Source of the DNA: Croceicoccus estronivorus
GTDB taxonomy: Bacteria; Pseudomonadota; Alphaproteobacteria; Sphingomonadales; Sphingomonadaceae
Length of the DNA: 64,000 nucleotides
Assembly (NCBI RefSeq): GCF_001625325.1
Contig: NZ_JRQQ01000005.1
Coordinates: 248,001-312,000 of the forward strand
Direction: 5' to 3'
Each line of letters begins with the position of its first letter. Within the stretch, counting starts at the first letter, position 1. Positions 50,917 to 60,903 of this stretch are shown here, piece after piece. Made by a program: the position numbers and the translations under genes. The notes under the pieces were generated by a model. It did no database searches. It worked only from the letters and a program-made list of their open reading frames with translations, and had not been told where the DNA came from.

Positions 50917-51142
50917 TGGCTCTTATCCTTCTTGGGTCGGCTGGCTGGCATCGTCGTTTGCGATTGTGCCGGGCCGGTCATGTGAACGAACCTTGTGGCA
51001 GCCACTTGCGGCCATGGAGGCGCGTGGTCAAGCCCCCGGGCCCCTCGCATCGCGTTCACATTTGCGCCGTTGCCGGCTGTGATGCGAGAGGGGGAAGGTT
51101 CGATTTCCCGTCTGGGACCCCTTGAGAAAGGGGAGGCCGCGC

Positions 51143-52342
<1,200 letters not shown>

Positions 52343-52460
52343 GTCGATTGCTTTCCGCTGGATTCGGGTTGTCGAAGTGTTTGCCGCGCGCCTTTGCACA
52401 TCGCGGGGCGCTTGAAAAGTGCTGCGGCGCAGCGCAAAGCAGCAAATTGTACGCCAGAAG

Positions 52461-53249
52461 ATGATTGATCATGACCGCCTTGATGAAATTGTCCGCCAAG
52501 CAGGAGCGATTGCGCTCGCCAGCTGGCCGGGGGGCGGGCACGAGGTCGAACGGTGGGAGAAGAGCCCCAACAACCCCGTTTGCGCCGCCGATCTGGCGGT
52601 CGACAGTTTCCTGAAAAAGGAACTGGGCGCCTTGCTTCCCGCTGCCGGGTGGCTTTCCGAGGAAACCGTCGATCATCCCGAGCGGCTTGGCCGAGGGCTG
52701 TGCTGGCTGGTCGATCCGATCGACGGTACGCGCGATTATCTGCGTGGGCGGACTGGCTGGGCGATTTCGGTGGCTCTCGTCAGTGCGGGGCGACCGTTGG
52801 TCGGCCTGCTCAACGCCCCGGCCCGGCATCAGGAATGGCGCGCAATCGCCGGACAGGGCGCCTGGCGCAACGGAATGCCGATCATGGCGAGCCAGCGCAC
52901 GGTGTTTCCCGGCTCCCGCGTGCCGGCGGATTCGCTTCCGCGCGAAGACGGTGACCTGCAAATGGTGGAAAAGCCGAATTCCATCGCCCTGCGCGTGGCC
53001 ATGGTCGGTGCGGATGAGGCCGATCTCGTGGCGACACTACGCTGGGGCTACGAATGGGATATCGCCGCAGCCAGCCTGATTGCGCGCGAAGCAGGTGCGG
53101 TGGTCAGCGATGCGTTCGGCAATACGCTGGCCTTCAACAAGGCCGATCCGCGGGCTTTCGGTCTGCTGGTCAGCGCGCCCGCGATTCATGCGGAGGCAGT
53201 CGATCGGTTGGCTGCAAGAGCCGCAGAGCTGGCGCAGCCGGGCAAATAA
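52461..53249 (+). CDS. Inositol-monophosphatase-fold phosphatase (CysQ-like)
   Basis: A 262-residue Mg2+/Li+-sensitive phosphatase of the IMPase/CysQ/FBPase fold. The metal-site motifs are [10 protein letters not shown] (Glu), [19 protein letters not shown] (DPIDGT core) and [20 protein letters not shown] (WDxAA). CysQ removes the 3'-phosphate of PAP and PAPS; other members hydrolyse inositol or histidinol phosphates, and the sequence alone does not settle which applies. ATG 52461 was chosen at the beginning of the conserved part. It is divergent from sucC, and its terminator is shared with the convergent OmpA-like gene. Confidence 0.85.
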   Translation: MIDHDRLDEIVRQAGAIALASWPGGGHEVERWEKSPNNPVCAADLAVDSFLKKELGALLPAAGWLSEETVDHPERLGRGLCWLVDPIDGTRDYLRGRTGWAISVALVSAGRPLVGLLNAPARHQEWRAIAGQGAWRNGMPIMASQRTVFPGSRVPADSLPREDGDLQMVEKPNSIALRVAMVGADEADLVATLRWGYEWDIAAASLIAREAGAVVSDAFGNTLAFNKADPRAFGLLVSAPAIHAEAVDRLAARAAELAQPGK

Positions 53250-53258
53250 TTGCCCACG

Positions 53259-53289
53259 AAAAAGGGGCCAGCCTCGCGGCCAGCCCCTT
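53259..53289. terminator. Terminator between the phosphatase gene and the OmpA-like gene
   Basis: AAGGGGC (53262-53268) pairs with GCCCCTT (53283-53289), with GCC/GGC continuing inside after a CA mismatch on each side. The minus strand then reads TTTTT, so it is a proper terminator for the OmpA-like gene and may also stop the convergent gene. Confidence 0.7.
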
Positions 53290-53319
53290 CCGCCCCTCGC
53301 GGGGCCGGGTACGAAGATG

Positions 53320-54012
53320 TCAGTAACCGCGTCGTGCGGCGTCGACTTCTTCCTTGGAGATCGGCGTGATCTTGATTTCCACACGGCGATTGCGAGCGCG
53401 GCCTTCCGCCGTGTCGTTACTGGCGACCGGATAGCGTTCACCGAAACCCTGCGAACGGATGCGTGACGATGAAACCCCGCGCATGGAGAGGTAATCGGCC
53501 ACCGACCGGGCGCGCCGTTCCGACAAGTCCTGATTGTAAGTGTCGGAGCCGGTGGAATCGGTATGTCCGTAAACGTCGATCAGGCTGTCGGGATATGTTT
53601 TGAGATTTTCCGAAATCTGATTCAGCGTGCTCTGGAAGCCGGGGCTGATCGTGGTGCTGTCCACCGCGAACGTCACGCCATCGGGCAAATTGACCAGAAT
53701 CGCGCTACCATCGTCGACTTCGGTAACGTCAATCCCGGAACCGGCAGTCTGTTCTTTCAGTTCCTTGATCTGCTGGTCCATCTTGTAGCCGACCACGCCG
53801 CCGGCGACGCCGCCGATGCCGGCACCCACGATCCGGGCGGTTTTGCCGCCAATGATTCCGCCGAGCAGATAACCAAGCGCTGCACCGCCAGCACCGCCAA
53901 TGGCGGTTCGTGACACTTTCTGTTCACCGGTATTGGGATCGGTGACGCAAGCCGTCACGGTGACGAGTGACAGGGCGGCAAGGCTCGAAACGAACAAGCG
54001 TGATCTTTGCAT
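53320..54012 (-). CDS. OmpA-family lipoprotein with glycine zipper
   Basis: A 230-residue outer-membrane lipoprotein. The signal peptide ends in VTVTACVTD, so lipidation at the cysteine near residue 22 is likely. A glycine-zipper segment follows (residues about 40-75; GGAGGAALGYLLGGIIGGKT). Then comes an OmpA C-terminal peptidoglycan-binding domain with IDVYGHTDSTGSDTYNQDLS, RRARSVADYLSMRGVSSSRI and GRARNRRVEIKI. It anchors the outer membrane to the cell wall, like Pal/YiaD proteins. GAGGATGG lies before the ATG. Confidence 0.92.
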   Translation of the reverse strand: MQRSRLFVSSLAALSLVTVTACVTDPNTGEQKVSRTAIGGAGGAALGYLLGGIIGGKTARIVGAGIGGVAGGVVGYKMDQQIKELKEQTAGSGIDVTEVDDGSAILVNLPDGVTFAVDSTTISPGFQSTLNQISENLKTYPDSLIDVYGHTDSTGSDTYNQDLSERRARSVADYLSMRGVSSSRIRSQGFGERYPVASNDTAEGRARNRRVEIKITPISKEEVDAARRGY

Positions 54013-54203
54013 GCGGGCACCATCCTCTCAAATCCGACATCGGGAACCGCCCCTGCGGCCCCTGCTGCGGTTGTTTCTTCCGCTTCAGGTGAATGGAAGA
54101 TTGACCGCTCGCCCCACCAACGCTGATGTGGTGCAAGCGTTCCCGGCGGGACTACCCAAAACTCTTCGCGTCGGCGCACCTTTCTGCTAGCGGGTCTTTC
54201 ATC

Positions 54204-55526
54204 GTGGCACCTTTTCCTTGGTCTGACGTAGTCGTCATCGCGGCGTTGATTTTGCTCAACGGCCTGTTCTCCATGTCCGAACTGGCGATTGTATCCGCCC
54301 GGACCGCGCAGTTGCGCGTTGCGGCCGAGCGTGGCAGCGCCGCGGCCCGCACTGCGCTGGCGCTGGCGGCCGATCCCGGCAAATTCCTCTCCACCGTGCA
54401 GATCGGGATCACGCTGGTCGGGATCATTGCGGGTGCCTATTCAGGCGCGAGCCTGGGCGGACCCGTGGGGGAACGCCTGGCCGGACTGGGCGTGCCTGCC
54501 GATTTTGCGGACGATAGCGGTTTCGCACTGGTAATCGTGCTGACGACCTACTTCAGCCTCGTGATCGGGGAACTGGTGCCGAAGCAACTGGCGTTGCGCG
54601 CGGCAGTGCCGGTTGCGCTGATCATGGCCCGGCCCATGGCCATTCTGGCGCGAGTGGCGGCACCATTCGTTTGGGCCCTAGACCGGTCGTCGGCAATGCT
54701 GATGCGATTGTTCGGCACGCCACCCAAAGGCCAGGGTCAGTTGACGGCGGAAGAGCTGCAGATGATCTTTGCCGAAGCGACGCATAGCGGCGTGATCGAG
54801 GAAGGCGAACGGGCTGTCCTGTCCGGCGTGATGAAGCTGGTCGATCGCCCGGTACGGGAATTGATGACCCCGCGTACGGAAATCGACTGGATCGAGCAGA
54901 GTGCCGATGCGCAGGAAGTGCTGCGGCGTATTGCGCAGTCGCCTCATTCCGTCCTGCCCGTGGCGGAAGGATCGACCGATCGGATCGTTGGCGTGGTTAA
55001 GGTTCGCGAAGTGCTGGCCGGGCTGATCGAGGGGAGCCCGCCGGAACTGTCGGAGCTGCTGCGCGAACCGGCCATCGTTCCTGATCGGATCGACGCGATG
55101 GATGCCTTGCGCATTCTCCAGCAGGCCGATGTGGCAATGGCAATGGTCCATGACGAATATGGCCATCTCGAAGGGATCGTGACGCCAACCGATTTGCTGA
55201 CGGCGATCGTCGGCCAGTTTGCCGGTCACCAGGACGAAGGTGACGAACCCATGGTGGTGGAACGGGCAGATGGATCGCTGCTGATTTCAGGGGCGATGCT
55301 GGCCGATGAAATGAGCGAAAGGCTCGGTCTGACGCTGTCGGAGGATCGCGAGTATGCGACGGCGGCAGGTTTTGTCCTGTCAGTGCTCAAGAAGCTTCCA
55401 CACGAAGGGGAGGCGTTCGACGAAGGTGGCTGGCGTTTCGAAGTGATCGACATGGACGGCCGGCGAATCGACAAGTTGCTGGTGCAACGTCTGGAAGTGC
55501 CGGAAGAGGCAGAGAGCGAAGACTAG
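54204..55526 (+). CDS. CNNM/CorC-type membrane protein with CBS domains (haemolysin-like)
   Basis: A protein of about 440 residues. A DUF21/CNNM transmembrane domain (SDVVVIAALILLNGLFSMSE, VQIGITLVGIIAGAYSGASL) is followed by a pair of CBS domains (DRPVRELMTPRTEIDWI; LREPAIVPDRIDAMDALRIL) and a C-terminal CorC_HlyC domain (AGFVLSVLKKLPHEGEAFDE). Relatives export Mg2+ or Co2+ or regulate such transport; the old haemolysin name is historical. GTG 54204 was set as the start, four residues before the hydrophobic part, but no strong ribosome-binding site marks it; the open frame extends to 54126. The shared terminator at 55561 follows. Confidence 0.88.
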   Translation: MAPFPWSDVVVIAALILLNGLFSMSELAIVSARTAQLRVAAERGSAAARTALALAADPGKFLSTVQIGITLVGIIAGAYSGASLGGPVGERLAGLGVPADFADDSGFALVIVLTTYFSLVIGELVPKQLALRAAVPVALIMARPMAILARVAAPFVWALDRSSAMLMRLFGTPPKGQGQLTAEELQMIFAEATHSGVIEEGERAVLSGVMKLVDRPVRELMTPRTEIDWIEQSADAQEVLRRIAQSPHSVLPVAEGSTDRIVGVVKVREVLAGLIEGSPPELSELLREPAIVPDRIDAMDALRILQQADVAMAMVHDEYGHLEGIVTPTDLLTAIVGQFAGHQDEGDEPMVVERADGSLLISGAMLADEMSERLGLTLSEDREYATAAGFVLSVLKKLPHEGEAFDEGGWRFEVIDMDGRRIDKLLVQRLEVPEEAESED

Positions 55527-55555
55527 GTTCCACGCGGAAGCTTGGTGTGGCGCAT

Positions 55556-55590
55556 AAAAAAGGCCCGCCATACGGCGGGCCTTGTTCTAT
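55556..55590. terminator. Strong bidirectional terminator
   Basis: AGGCCCGCC (55561-55569), ATAC loop, GGCGGGCCT (55574-55582): a perfect 9-base-pair stem flanked by AAAAAA on the left and TTGTTCT on the right. It ends the long minus-strand gene train (gpmA to bamF) and the plus-strand CBS gene. Confidence 0.9.
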
Positions 55591-55608
55591 CCATCGAATA
55601 TGTCCGAA

Positions 55609-56019
55609 TCAGCCGGGAATGACGGCACGGGCGACCTGCCCATCGCTCTGCGGTGCGGCGAGAAGGTCACGGGTAACCGCGCCCTTCGCCACGGAATTCG
55701 TGTTGGCGTCGCCTACGGTCGAGCGAATGCCGGGAGCGGCTGTGCCGGCCTTGTCCAGGGCGCTGGTTTCCAGATCGCTGCGCGGGGCTGGGCCGCCGAA
55801 CAAGGCTTCGAGTGCTTTCTGGCTGGCGCTGCCTTCGATCGGACGCGGTGCGCCTGGCTGCGGCGGGGCCATTTCGAAATCAGGCGGAACAACCAGCGGG
55901 GCCTGGCGCTGAACGGCCATCTCATCCGGCCGTTCACGATTGAAGATGCCGCCGCCGCCGCATGCCGAAAGCGCCACCGAACCGGCGGCCAGAAGAAGAT
56001 AGGCGTGGATCTTGGGCAT
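55609..56019 (-). CDS. bamF: BamF-type (DUF3035) lipoprotein
   Basis: A 136-residue alphaproteobacterial lipoprotein. The signal peptide ends in GSVALSACGGGG, so lipidation is at the cysteine near residue 20. It is followed by VPPDFEMAPPQPGAP and FGGPAPRSD, typical of DUF3035/BamF proteins, a component of the outer-membrane barrel assembly machine in this class; most of the chain looks disordered. ATG 56019 starts MPKIHAYL; the longer open frame upstream is a shadow of lspA. It lies 4 bases after lspA, the signal peptidase that would process it, and ends the operon. Confidence 0.83.
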   Translation of the reverse strand: MPKIHAYLLLAAGSVALSACGGGGIFNRERPDEMAVQRQAPLVVPPDFEMAPPQPGAPRPIEGSASQKALEALFGGPAPRSDLETSALDKAGTAAPGIRSTVGDANTNSVAKGAVTRDLLAAPQSDGQVARAVIPG

Positions 56020-56023
56020 GATT

Positions 56024-56557
56024 TCAGGTCTCCGCGGGGCTGCTGCCCGTCTCGTCAGTTTCGGTATTGCTGGGCTTTTCGCGCAGGAAGAAGGATCGGG
56101 CAAGGATAATTACCACGCCGATCGTAATCGCGGCGTCGGCAACGTTGAAAATCAGGAATGGACGGAACGTCCCGATGTGAAAATCAGCGTAGTCGATGAC
56201 GTAGCCGTACGTATAACGATCCCGGATATTTCCCAGCGCTCCACCAAGGACGAGGGAAAGGGCTGCGATGTCCCACATTGCCTTTTCACGCATCATCCAG
56301 ATGAATACCGCAAGCGCGATAAGGGCCGTCACCCCGACCAGTATCCAGCGGGTTTCCACCGAATTGGCCGTGAACATGCCCAGGGAAACACCGAAATTCT
56401 GCGTCCAGCGCAAATCGAAGAAGGGCAATAACTCGATCACTTCGCGATCACGCAAGGCAAGCGGGCCAAGCATCAGCCATTTCACGAACTGGTCCAACGC
56501 GAAAATGGCCCCGGCCAGCAACAAGCCGATCCGCCGATTGGGCGTCAGCCAGCTCAT
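56024..56557 (-). CDS. lspA: Lipoprotein signal peptidase II
   Basis: Aspartic protease of the inner membrane that cleaves lipoprotein signal peptides after lipidation. The 177-residue protein has four membrane segments and the catalytic aspartates in GNIRDRYTYGYVIDYADF and FNVADAAITIG. It also has the family segment TQNFGVSLGMF (here with SLG where many have NxGxA). The ATG at 56557 overlaps the ileS stop (ATGA), and the stop is 4 bases from bamF, a probable substrate. ileS-lspA is a very common pair in bacteria. Confidence 0.95.
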   Translation of the reverse strand: MSWLTPNRRIGLLLAGAIFALDQFVKWLMLGPLALRDREVIELLPFFDLRWTQNFGVSLGMFTANSVETRWILVGVTALIALAVFIWMMREKAMWDIAALSLVLGGALGNIRDRYTYGYVIDYADFHIGTFRPFLIFNVADAAITIGVVIILARSFFLREKPSNTETDETGSSPAET

Positions 56558-59451
56558 CCGGCGTCTTCCACGGTGGCGAGTGCGTCCTCGCAACGGCCGC
56601 AGAGCGTTCCATCTTCCTTCACATCGGGCAAATGGCGCCAGCAACGGCCGCATTTGTGATGAGTGGTGGGTTCGACGCGCATCTCGCCTTCATCGCTGCA
56701 TGTGACTGTCGAAGTGATGAACAGCTCGGTCAGTGCGGCATTGGCGGTTCCGGCAGGAACGGCTGCAGCGGGGACGGTGACCTGTGCCTCCAGCCCGGAG
56801 CGGACGGTCTTTTCCCGACGCAACGGTTCGATCGCCTCGTTCACCTTTTCGCGCAGGGAGCGCAGCTGTGTCCACTTGTCCATGTCGGCTTCGGCGGACG
56901 GCAGGTCCGGCCATTCCAGCAGGTGCACGCTGTCGCCGGCGGGGTAGCGGGTGCTCCAGACTTCCTCGGCCGTATAGACCACCACCGGCGCGGCATAGCG
57001 GACGAGAGCGTGGAACAAAGTGTCCAGCACCGCGCGATAGCTGCGCCGCCGCGGGTCGTGCGGGGCATCGCAATAGAGACAGTCCTTGCGGATATCGAAG
57101 TAGAATGCCGAAAGATCTTCGTTGCAGAAGTCGGACAGGGCGCGGACGTAGGCATTGAAATCGAAGGCATCGACCGCCTGGCGCAAGGTCGCATCCAGCT
57201 GGCCGACCAGGACCAACATGTAGCGTTCCAGCTCGGGCATTTCAGTTACCGGCAGGCGTTCCGCATCGTTGAAATCACTCAGCGCGCCGAGCATGTAACG
57301 GAAGGTGTTCCGCAGCTTGCGGTACTGGTCCGCCACGCCTTTCAGGATTTCCGGCCCGATCCGGTGATCTTCCGTATAGTCGACGGACAGTGCCCAAAGG
57401 CGGATGATGTCCGCACCGTAATCGCGCATCACGTCCAGCGGGCTGACCGTATTGCCGAGGCTCTTGGACATCTTCATGCCCTTGGAGTCCATCGTAAAGC
57501 CGTGCGTCAGAACCGCCTTGTATGGCGCGCGACCGCGGGTGCCGCAGCTTTCCAGCAGGCTGGACTGGAACCAGCCACGATGCTGGTCGCTACCTTCGAG
57601 GTAGAGGTCGGCCGGCGGGCCAGCATAGTCTGCCGGGCGCGTGAGTTCGGGCCAGCGGCCACTTTCCAGCACGAAGGCATGGGTGGAACCGGAATCGAAC
57701 CATACGTCGAGAATGTCGGTGACCCGCTCGTAATCTTCGGCGTCGTAGGCATTGCCCAGCAAAGCCTGGGCGTTTTCCTCGTCCCAGGCATCGACCCCGC
57801 CATGATGAATGGCCGTAACGATGCGGGTATTCACTTCGGGATCGCAGAGGTATTCGCCGGTCTTGCGGTCGACGAACAGCGTGATCGGCACGCCCCAGGC
57901 GCGTTGGCGCGAGAGGACCCAGTCGGGGCGCCCTTCCACCATCGAACCGATGCGATTGCGTCCCTTTTCCGGAACGAAGCGCGTGGCCGACAGGGCGCGC
58001 ATTGCCGTCTGGCGCAAGGTTTCCCCGTCCCCCTGCGCGGCACGGATTTCCGCTTCTGCGGCGCAGCGAGGCGTATCGCGGTCAATCACCTTGTCCATCG
58101 GCACGAACCATTGCGGCGTGCAGCGGAAGATGACCTTGGCCTTGGAGCGCCACGAATGGGGGTAGGAATGCTTGTAGTCGGCGCTGGCGGCCAACAGCGC
58201 GCCCGTTTCGTGCAGGTCCTGACAAACCGGGCCTTCGGGTGCGTTGAACTTGGGATGGATCACCGACATGCTGCGTTCGTCGGTGCGCGGCAGCCACAGC
58301 CAATCCTCGCGATAGCGGCCATCGGCCTCCACCACGAACTTGGGCCCGATTCCGTGTGCCTTGCACAAATCGAAATCGTCCTCGCCATGGTCGGGCGCCA
58401 TGTGGACAAGGCCCGTGCCGCTGTCGGTAGTGACGAAATCGCCGGGCAGGAATGGGCGCGGATCGGCAAAGAAGCCGCCCAATGCGTGCATCGGGTGGCG
58501 GGCAACCGTCCCGGCCAGTTCTTCGCCATGATAAGTGCCGAGAGAATACTCGCTCAGCGTGATGTCGCCTTCGGGATCTTCCGCTACCGGCCCCAGGCCC
58601 GTGCGCGCGAAAAAAGCTTCGAGCAGGTCGACAGCGATCAGGAAACGTCGCCCGTCATGCGCGCGATAGTGATGATATTTCACGTCCGGCCCATAGGCGA
58701 GGGCCTGATTGACCGGGATCGTCCAGGGCGTCGTCGTCCAGATCACCGCATAAGCACCGATGAGGCTCTCGATCGGCGAATCCGTGATTTCGAACGCCAC
58801 ATCGATCTGGGTCGAAACGATATCCTCGTATTCGACTTCGGCCTCGGCCAGTGCGGTCTTTTCAACCGGGCTCCACATCACCGGCTTGGCGCCGCGATAG
58901 AGTTGGCCGCTTTCCGCGAACTTCAGCAGTTCGGCCACGATTGTCGCCTCTGCCTCGAAATCCATGGTGAGGTAGGGCTTGTCCCAATTGCCGCAGACAC
59001 CGAGCCGTTTGAGCTGTTCGCGCTGCGTATCGACCCAGTGCTGGGCATAGGCGCGGCATTCGGCGCGGAATTCCTTGGCGGGAACCTCGTCCTTGTTCTT
59101 CTTCTTCTTGCGGTACTGTTCCTCGACCTTCCACTCGATCGGCAGGCCGTGACAGTCCCAGCCGGGAACGTAGGGAGCATCCTTGCCCAGCAGAGTCTGG
59201 GTGCGGCAAACCATATCCTTGAGAATGTGGTTCAGCGCATGGCCGATATGCATATCGCCGTTGGCGTATGGCGGGCCATCGTGGAGGATGAACTGTTCGC
59301 GACCCTTTCGCGCCTCGCGAATGCGGGCATAGAGGTCGGCCTCCTCCCAACGCGCCAGAATGCCCGGCTCCTTTTGCGGAAGCCCTGCTTTCATGGGGAA
59401 ATCGGTCTTCGGAAGGAAGACGGTGTCTTTGTAGTCGCGCTGTTCGCTCAT
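56554..59451 (-). CDS. ileS: Isoleucyl-tRNA synthetase
   Basis: Charges tRNA-Ile. The 965-residue class I synthetase has HIGH in PPYANGDMHIGHALNH and KMSKS in SKGMKMSKSLGNTVSPL. It also has the editing CP1 domain (residues about 200-400, IWTTTPWTIPVNQAL), the anticodon-binding helical region and a C-terminal zinc site (HHKCGRCWRHLPDV with LCGRCEDA). The length fits the bacterial type. It is preceded 10 bases upstream by ribF and overlaps lspA; all three are on the minus strand. Confidence 0.97.
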   Translation of the reverse strand: MSEQRDYKDTVFLPKTDFPMKAGLPQKEPGILARWEEADLYARIREARKGREQFILHDGPPYANGDMHIGHALNHILKDMVCRTQTLLGKDAPYVPGWDCHGLPIEWKVEEQYRKKKKNKDEVPAKEFRAECRAYAQHWVDTQREQLKRLGVCGNWDKPYLTMDFEAEATIVAELLKFAESGQLYRGAKPVMWSPVEKTALAEAEVEYEDIVSTQIDVAFEITDSPIESLIGAYAVIWTTTPWTIPVNQALAYGPDVKYHHYRAHDGRRFLIAVDLLEAFFARTGLGPVAEDPEGDITLSEYSLGTYHGEELAGTVARHPMHALGGFFADPRPFLPGDFVTTDSGTGLVHMAPDHGEDDFDLCKAHGIGPKFVVEADGRYREDWLWLPRTDERSMSVIHPKFNAPEGPVCQDLHETGALLAASADYKHSYPHSWRSKAKVIFRCTPQWFVPMDKVIDRDTPRCAAEAEIRAAQGDGETLRQTAMRALSATRFVPEKGRNRIGSMVEGRPDWVLSRQRAWGVPITLFVDRKTGEYLCDPEVNTRIVTAIHHGGVDAWDEENAQALLGNAYDAEDYERVTDILDVWFDSGSTHAFVLESGRWPELTRPADYAGPPADLYLEGSDQHRGWFQSSLLESCGTRGRAPYKAVLTHGFTMDSKGMKMSKSLGNTVSPLDVMRDYGADIIRLWALSVDYTEDHRIGPEILKGVADQYRKLRNTFRYMLGALSDFNDAERLPVTEMPELERYMLVLVGQLDATLRQAVDAFDFNAYVRALSDFCNEDLSAFYFDIRKDCLYCDAPHDPRRRSYRAVLDTLFHALVRYAAPVVVYTAEEVWSTRYPAGDSVHLLEWPDLPSAEADMDKWTQLRSLREKVNEAIEPLRREKTVRSGLEAQVTVPAAAVPAGTANAALTELFITSTVTCSDEGEMRVEPTTHHKCGRCWRHLPDVKEDGTLCGRCEDALATVEDAG

Positions 59452-59461
59452 AACCCAAGCC

Positions 59462-60412
59462 TCATTGAGCGTGGGCGCTTAGGAGCTTCCGCGCCGTGTC
59501 GCAATCCTTGTGCATCTGCGCCACCAGGTCGTCGAGCGTTGCGAACTTCGCTTCAGGCCGGAGGAAATGGTGGAAGGCGACCTCGATTTCCTTGCCATAG
59601 AGGTCGCCGGAAAAGTCGAAGAAATAGGGTTCCAGCAATTCCTTGGGCGGATCGAACTGCGGGCGGATGCCGACGTTCGCCGCACCATGCAGCACCATGT
59701 CGTCTCCGATAACGCGCCCCATCACCGCGTAAACGCCGAATCGCGGACGCAGGCAGCAATCGAGCGGAATGTTGGCAGTGGGAAAGCCAATCGTGCGCCC
59801 AACCTTGTCACCATGCTGGACAATGCCGCGAATAGCGAAAGGGCGGGTCATCAACCGGGTGGCGCTTTCCGGATCACCGGCCTTGAGCGCTTCGCGAATG
59901 CGGCTGGAAGAAACGACACCATCGCCATCATGGACCGGGCCGACCGTGGATGCGGTAATTCCCAGTGGGGCGCCCAGTTCACGCAGCACGGCAGGATTCC
60001 CGCCCCGGCCCTTGCCGAACGTGAAATCTTCGCCCGTTACAACGCCAGCGATGCCCAGGTGATCGTGCAGGCCATCTTCCACCCATGCTTGCGCTGACAT
60101 GCCGGCGACATCCGCGTCGAACTGGATGACCAGCATCGCGTCCGCTCCGGCAGCGGCGAAAAGTTCCTGCCGCTGGTCGAGCGTGGTGAGGCGAAACGGC
60201 TCAGTCTGCGGATTGAAATAGCGGACCGGGTGGGGATCGAACGTGGCGACAATCGCCGGGCGGCCTTCTGCGCGTGCCATGCGAATCGCTTCACCGACGA
60301 CGGTTTGATGCCCCCGGTGAAAGCCGTCGAAGTTGCCCAGGGCCAGAATGCCGCCGCGCAAATGCTCGGGAACCGGCGAACGAGAGTGGAGGCGGGCAAT
60401 GGGCTGGCTCAT
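59462..60412 (-). CDS. ribF: Bifunctional riboflavin kinase/FAD synthetase
   Basis: Makes FMN from riboflavin and then FAD. The 316-residue protein has the N-terminal FAD-synthetase domain (LALGNFDGFHRGHQTVV with the HxGH motif; FTFGKGRGGNPAVLRELG; SSSRIREALKAGD) and the C-terminal kinase domain (GIVQHGDKVGRTIGFPTANI; NVGIRPQFD). The ATG at 60412 overlaps the folA stop by four bases. No FMN riboswitch lies upstream; the gene is embedded in an operon. ribF-ileS-lspA is a widespread order. Confidence 0.96.
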   Translation of the reverse strand: MSQPIARLHSRSPVPEHLRGGILALGNFDGFHRGHQTVVGEAIRMARAEGRPAIVATFDPHPVRYFNPQTEPFRLTTLDQRQELFAAAGADAMLVIQFDADVAGMSAQAWVEDGLHDHLGIAGVVTGEDFTFGKGRGGNPAVLRELGAPLGITASTVGPVHDGDGVVSSSRIREALKAGDPESATRLMTRPFAIRGIVQHGDKVGRTIGFPTANIPLDCCLRPRFGVYAVMGRVIGDDMVLHGAANVGIRPQFDPPKELLEPYFFDFSGDLYGKEIEVAFHHFLRPEAKFATLDDLVAQMHKDCDTARKLLSAHAQ

Positions 60413-60894
60413 GCGGCACGCTCCAGCGTGACGAATGAAAAGGCCGGGCTCTCCTGTTCGGCGGGATGATCTTCTCGCGCGGTTTCGTGCCATTCGCCAC
60501 CCAGCGGAGGCATCAGCGTGTCGCCATCGTAGTTGCCGTGGACTTCGGTCAATTCGATCCGCTGGGCCCGTGGCAGGAACAGCTCGTAGACCTGCGCTCC
60601 ACCGATGACCGGGATTTCGCCCGCCCCTGCGGTTTCCAGTGCCTGATCCACCGTCTGGACGGCCTCAGCCCCTTCCGCGCGCCATGTCGCATCGCGGGTG
60701 AGCACGATATGCCGCCGGCCGGGCAGCGGCTTGCCGAAACTTTCGAATGTCTTGCGACCCATGATCATCGGCTTGCCCATGGTCATCCGCTTGAATCGCT
60801 TGAGATCGGCGGGAATATGCCAGGGCAGGGCATTGTCCCGCCCGATCGTTCCGTTGGCGGCGCGTGCGCAGATCAGGACTACCTCCTGTTCCAT
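60409..60894 (-). CDS. folA: Dihydrofolate reductase
   Basis: Reduces dihydrofolate with NADPH; the trimethoprim target. At 161 residues it has the catalytic N-terminal segment (LICARAANGTIGRDNALPWH), the TMGKPMIMGRKTFESFGKPL cofactor part, the EIPVIGGAQVYELFLP glycine pair and a final beta-strand with SFVTLERA. It begins 9 bases after purK and overlaps ribF, so it lies inside the long minus-strand operon rather than next to thyA, its frequent partner. GAACAGGAGG of the leader lies within the ATG-proximal bases. Confidence 0.96.
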   Translation of the reverse strand: MEQEVVLICARAANGTIGRDNALPWHIPADLKRFKRMTMGKPMIMGRKTFESFGKPLPGRRHIVLTRDATWRAEGAEAVQTVDQALETAGAGEIPVIGGAQVYELFLPRAQRIELTEVHGNYDGDTLMPPLGGEWHETAREDHPAEQESPAFSFVTLERAA

Positions 60895-60903
60895 CTGCGG
60901 TCT

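Noticed and set aside
49198-50985. A 595-codon open frame antisense to etfBA
   Set aside because: Shadow; both ETF subunits are clear on the minus strand and are joined by a normal intergenic gap.
50917-51142. Possible small gene between sucC and etfB
   Set aside because: Open frames there extend from or lie antisense to neighbouring genes and show no start signal; only a weak hairpin at 51118-51133 was noted.
56632-59712. A 1026-codon open frame antisense to ileS
   Set aside because: High-GC codon bias leaves the opposite strand open. The product is a low-complexity mix of His, Arg and Val with no domain, and ileS is unambiguous.
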